A stretch of DNA of 16,307 nt from NCBI GenBank assembly GCA_024635855.1, contig JAGXHZ010000154.1:1-16307 (forward strand). Reading direction: 5' to 3'. Numbering within the stretch: the first letter of the stretch is position 1; each line of letters opens with the position of its first letter. The stretch is from Sulfuricurvum sp. Its GTDB lineage: Bacteria > Campylobacterota > Campylobacteria > Campylobacterales > Sulfurimonadaceae. A program made the translations under genes and the position numbers. Shown here one piece after another: positions 13,467 through 16,307 of this stretch. The notes below the pieces were generated by a model, which worked only from the letters and a program-made list of their open reading frames with translations, did not search any database and had not been told where the DNA came from.

Positions 13467-15578
13467 TTATATTTTTAGTTTATAAATTTTAGTCATAGGG
13501 TCACTTAAAATAGGGATAAAAAGATTGCGGTCGTATCGATCTAGGATAAACATTTGAATATAAGTAGAGTTGAAATAAAAATCATCCAAAACTAAAAATC
13601 GTCCATAGCTTGCCATATAAATGAGATTTAAACCATCGGAAGTAAAGTGCTGCTCGTTAATTTGAAGTGTATTGGTTTTGTCATAGCCAACTTGGTAAAA
13701 AGCTTTAATCGGAACTTCTTGATTCCCGATTTTGACAATATTTTTATCTTTAATAACAGAGATGCCATTTCCTAGTTCGAGAGTTTTACCTGTATCTTGC
13801 ATTGATTGAGTTGCATAGAAAAAAGGCTGGTCTCGATTATCCAGATTTTTAAGATCCAAATTACTGAAGAGGGTAATAGTAGGTAAAATTTCCATCATTC
13901 GCAATGGCAGGTAGAGATAAATATCTCTACTCTTTTTTGGTAGCTTATATTCGGGTAAAGCTAATGCGGTTAAAAATTCTTCAGGATCTTTAAATCCTTC
14001 TTTGGTCATCATATATTCAAAATCATTTTGAGTTTTGTTGCTGTCTTTATAGCCTTTCTCTGTGTATTCCGTGAATAGACGCATCATATGTGTTGCAGAA
14101 TTTTGATCTTGTGCTGTAAGTACAAAAGAAGCTGGATAATTTACATCTCCAGAATGCTTCCCTCCATCAATCCATGTTTTGACATCACTGTAATAACGGA
14201 TTGGATAACCATAATCCCACCATGTAACAACATAATCATCTCTGCTTGCAATTTTTCGAAATTGATCAAGAGAGGTTACTTCTTGAGTTGTAAAAACCGT
14301 TGGAGTCATGTATTCTTTGATATGAAGATAATTAGGATAAATACCTGCTCCGATAAAAACAAAAAGAGTGGCATATTTAAGCCATGATTTTTCAATGCGT
14401 TGAGTGAGAAATATAAGTAAATAGGCAAACCCAATGGCCATGACGGGAACAGCATAAATAGTAAAACGTAATCCTGCAAATGTGGCAATAAATCCAAGCC
14501 CAACCAACGGAAGAGTAATTAGAAGAGGACGATATGCGATGAGAGCCATAATATAACCGATACATGCTAGTATAAAAGTAATTGTATGCCCACTAATACG
14601 TTCTGCAAAAACAGTGAAAGGAATATGTCCCGCTTCCCGTACAGTGTTTATAACATTATAATAATTTAGGGATGTAGTAACTGTATTTTCAGAGGCACTA
14701 TGGACAATGTATACTTTTAGAAGAGTCCAAATAGGATCGATTCCACCGGTAAAAAAGTAAATTCCTGCGATTGCAGTAAAAAGAGGCCAAAAAAGTTTTA
14801 TAGAAAGCTCTTTTTGAAAGTGAAAGAAAGCAAAAAGAATAAGGGCTAGGCTGATTTTACTGACAAGAGGAATAGCTAAAATACCAATAAGAATAAATAA
14901 AGCGATTTTATAAAGATACACATTCTTGCGCTCAAAGATAAGAGCATATCCGATAACCATGAGAAAAAGAGCACTATCAAAGGCATATGCTCCAGGATAC
15001 CACCATTGATATAATGCAATAGAAATGGTAATAGGAATGAGGGTACGGTTTCGCTGGTACGTGAGGGCGAGAATCAGTGAATACATCTCCAGTACAGGAA
15101 ATACGATATTGAGCATATCGGTATCATAGTAACCTGTCATAGTACGATTGTAGTAGCTGTGAGCGATCGAACCCATGAGCGCAGCAATAAATCCCATTGT
15201 AGTTTGATTGAGAGCTCGTCCAATAAGGATAAGAGGTATGACAATGAGTGAACCTATAAAGGTGGGCATATAAAGGATAAGAGTCTCAAAACTAACGGGA
15301 ATAATTTTAGCCAGAAAGGCGGTCAATTGAGAGATAGCCGAATACGACCATGATAAATCGTTTTCTTCATGATGACCTTGCAGAATATCACGAGCTCCCT
15401 CCGCAAAGGCATAGCCATCATTGGTGTTAATCATTAGTTCATTATTCCAATGAAATTGAGGAATACTACTGATTTCATTGACCCAAATAAAGCGCATTAC
15501 AACTGAAAAAATATACGCAATTAGGATAAAAACAAAGAGCATTTTTAAGGAAGTACGATCATCTTGTAGTTTTAGCAT
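13467..15578 (-). CDS. pglB: PglB/STT3-type oligosaccharyltransferase
   Basis: This 703-aa integral membrane enzyme (C. jejuni PglB is 713) transfers a lipid-linked oligosaccharide to asparagine in periplasmic proteins. About 13 hydrophobic helices (to about 410) precede a periplasmic domain. Catalytic marks are DGYAF (D54), YYNRTMTGYYDTDML (R145, D152, D154), the external-loop acid in NTVREAG (E315, the TIxE/SVSE equivalent), R371 in GLRF, the sequon-binding WWDYG (453-457), and an MxxI motif at MMEI (561-564). The positions run almost parallel to C. jejuni PglB, whose R328 is used in the acidic -2 sequon preference; RISG (327-330) matches it. AGAGGA lies about 10 nt before the ATG. It sits between pglC and pglF. 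The glycan is unknown. Confidence 0.95.
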   Translation of the reverse strand: MLKLQDDRTSLKMLFVFILIAYIFSVVMRFIWVNEISSIPQFHWNNELMINTNDGYAFAEGARDILQGHHEENDLSWSYSAISQLTAFLAKIIPVSFETLILYMPTFIGSLIVIPLILIGRALNQTTMGFIAALMGSIAHSYYNRTMTGYYDTDMLNIVFPVLEMYSLILALTYQRNRTLIPITISIALYQWWYPGAYAFDSALFLMVIGYALIFERKNVYLYKIALFILIGILAIPLVSKISLALILFAFFHFQKELSIKLFWPLFTAIAGIYFFTGGIDPIWTLLKVYIVHSASENTVTTSLNYYNVINTVREAGHIPFTVFAERISGHTITFILACIGYIMALIAYRPLLITLPLVGLGFIATFAGLRFTIYAVPVMAIGFAYLLIFLTQRIEKSWLKYATLFVFIGAGIYPNYLHIKEYMTPTVFTTQEVTSLDQFRKIASRDDYVVTWWDYGYPIRYYSDVKTWIDGGKHSGDVNYPASFVLTAQDQNSATHMMRLFTEYTEKGYKDSNKTQNDFEYMMTKEGFKDPEEFLTALALPEYKLPKKSRDIYLYLPLRMMEILPTITLFSNLDLKNLDNRDQPFFYATQSMQDTGKTLELGNGISVIKDKNIVKIGNQEVPIKAFYQVGYDKTNTLQINEQHFTSDGLNLIYMASYGRFLVLDDFYFNSTYIQMFILDRYDRNLFIPILSDPMTKIYKLKI

Positions 15579-15648
15579 GATATAGGTGTCCTCTGTTTTA
15601 ATGGGGTATTTTAACTAAATGGCTTGAGTTTATCAACGTGATCATATT

Positions 15649-16215
15649 TTAATGAATAACACCCTCTTTCTTAACTACTTTGATAAAAGTCAAAGCAAGT
15701 ATTTTTAAATCAAACCAGAAAGATTGTTGCTGTAAATACTCTGTATCAAGGGCTACTTTTTTTGGAATTGGCAGTTCATCCCGTCCATTGATCTGTGCCC
15801 ATCCCGTCAGCCCTGGTGTCAGTGCTTGTATTCCTACTTCTGTACGTTGAGCTATCAAATCATCTTGGTTAAACAAAGCAGGGCGCGGACCCACAAAGCT
15901 CATATCTCCGTTAAAGATACTCCAAAGCTGTGGTAGCTCATCCAAGCTACTTTTACGTAAAAAGGAGCCAATAGGAGTTAGCAGTGCTTCAGGATTATTC
16001 AGCAAATGGGTAGCTATTGCCGGCGTGTCAATCCACATAGTGCGAAATTTTGGCATTAAGAAAAGAGTATTGTTTTTCCCAACACGTTGAGACCAGTAGA
16101 AGATGGGACCCTTAGAGGTGACTTGTACCAGCAATGCCACAATAAAAAATGGCACAAGAAGGAGGGTGGCGGCAATGGATGCCAGTATCAGATCGAAACA
16201 GCGTTTAGATGTCAT
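15649..16215 (-). CDS. pglC: PglC-type polyprenyl-phosphate sugar-1-phosphate transferase
   Basis: This 188-aa monotopic phosphoglycosyltransferase (C. jejuni PglC is 200) starts lipid-linked glycan synthesis by moving a sugar-1-phosphate from a UDP-sugar to undecaprenyl phosphate at the inner membrane. It has the minimal PglC form, without the extra helices of WbaP or WcaJ. A single re-entrant helix (about 8-32) contains a proline (P22). KFRTM (56-60), the catalytic SSLDELPQ pair D92-E93, MSFVGPRP and LTPGLTGWAQINGR are all present. Its ATG overlaps the stop of the upstream epimerase gene (ATGA). About 70 nt separate it from pglB. Its sugar is probably diacetylbacillosamine, judging from pglF, but another UDP-sugar is possible. 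Confidence 0.92.
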   Translation of the reverse strand: MTSKRCFDLILASIAATLLLVPFFIVALLVQVTSKGPIFYWSQRVGKNNTLFLMPKFRTMWIDTPAIATHLLNNPEALLTPIGSFLRKSSLDELPQLWSIFNGDMSFVGPRPALFNQDDLIAQRTEVGIQALTPGLTGWAQINGRDELPIPKKVALDTEYLQQQSFWFDLKILALTFIKVVKKEGVIH

Positions 16216-16307
16216 TCATTTTCCCCATGAAGCATAATCCTAATTCCCTCATCAATTGTGTAGGGTGGATGATATCCAAGGCGTGCTTTGGTTAGCGTAT
16301 TATCAAC
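16212..16307 (-). CDS. C-terminal end of a probable NAD-dependent sugar epimerase
   Basis: Only the last 31 codons and the TGA are in the window, reading DNTLTKARLGYHPPYTIDEG and ending LHGENE. A KARLGYxPxYxIxEGI tail is characteristic of the extended SDR sugar epimerases (UDP-glucose or UDP-GlcNAc 4-epimerase, WbpP/Gne-like), where it forms the final helix pair. The 4-nt overlap with pglC shows it is in the same operon, so it probably supplies an epimerised UDP-sugar for the same glycan. The exact substrate cannot be told from this piece. Confidence 0.6.
   Translation of the reverse strand, partial: VDNTLTKARLGYHPPYTIDEGIRIMLHGENE

Overview
The window looks like chromosomal DNA of a free-living Campylobacterota (epsilonproteobacterium), probably of the Sulfuricurvum/Sulfurimonas type. 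This is inferred from a bacterial N-glycosylation locus (PglC, PglB and PglF homologues), an E. coli/Campylobacter-type IlvD, TATAAT-rich promoters with weak -35 boxes, and moderate AT-richness. No 16S gene or other decisive marker is present.

Layout. (1) 1-2112 is ordinary core or accessory DNA: the 5' part of a metallo-beta-lactamase-fold hydrolase (minus), a small YjfB-like putative motility protein (minus) with a sigma-28-like box, and a plus-strand pair made of an unknown 136-aa protein and an AEC-family transporter. (2) 2129-7269 is the most interesting block, a compact island of about 5.1 kb in a tRNA-Ser gene. A perfect 59-bp copy of the 3' part of tRNA-Ser(UGA), from the anticodon loop to just past CCA, lies at 2129-2187 as a direct repeat of 7211-7269 inside the intact tRNA-Ser. 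This is the footprint of site-specific integration into a tRNA 3' end, but no integrase is visible. (3) 7214-7685 is a minus-strand tRNA operon (Gly-Leu-Cys-Ser) with a good promoter and a 21-bp terminator-like hairpin between Gly and Leu. (4) ilvD (plus) is followed by a cluster of inverted repeats. (5) Next is a membrane-anchored GGDEF-EAL protein with a DUF4395-like N-terminus and a Cys-rich loop. (6) At 11670-16307 is a minus-strand N-glycosylation cluster, transcribed epimerase (partial) -> pglC -> pglB -> pglF.

The island encodes what looks like one ArsR-controlled thiol/metalloid module. An ArsR-family repressor faces a plus-strand operon made of a double methyltransferase (ArsM-like domain fused to a second class I SAM methyltransferase), a complete DsbD, and a periplasmic thioredoxin-fold protein broken by a one-base frameshift. 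A second thioredoxin-fold protein lies behind arsR. Matching inverted repeats, with TTTAGC/GCTAAA cores and 6-nt spacers, lie in the divergent promoter region and before the second thioredoxin gene, so one repressor probably controls both units. I infer a metalloid (arsenic-like) stress response that couples methylation in the cytoplasm to DsbD-driven thiol reduction in the periplasm. The real inducer and substrate cannot be read from the sequence.
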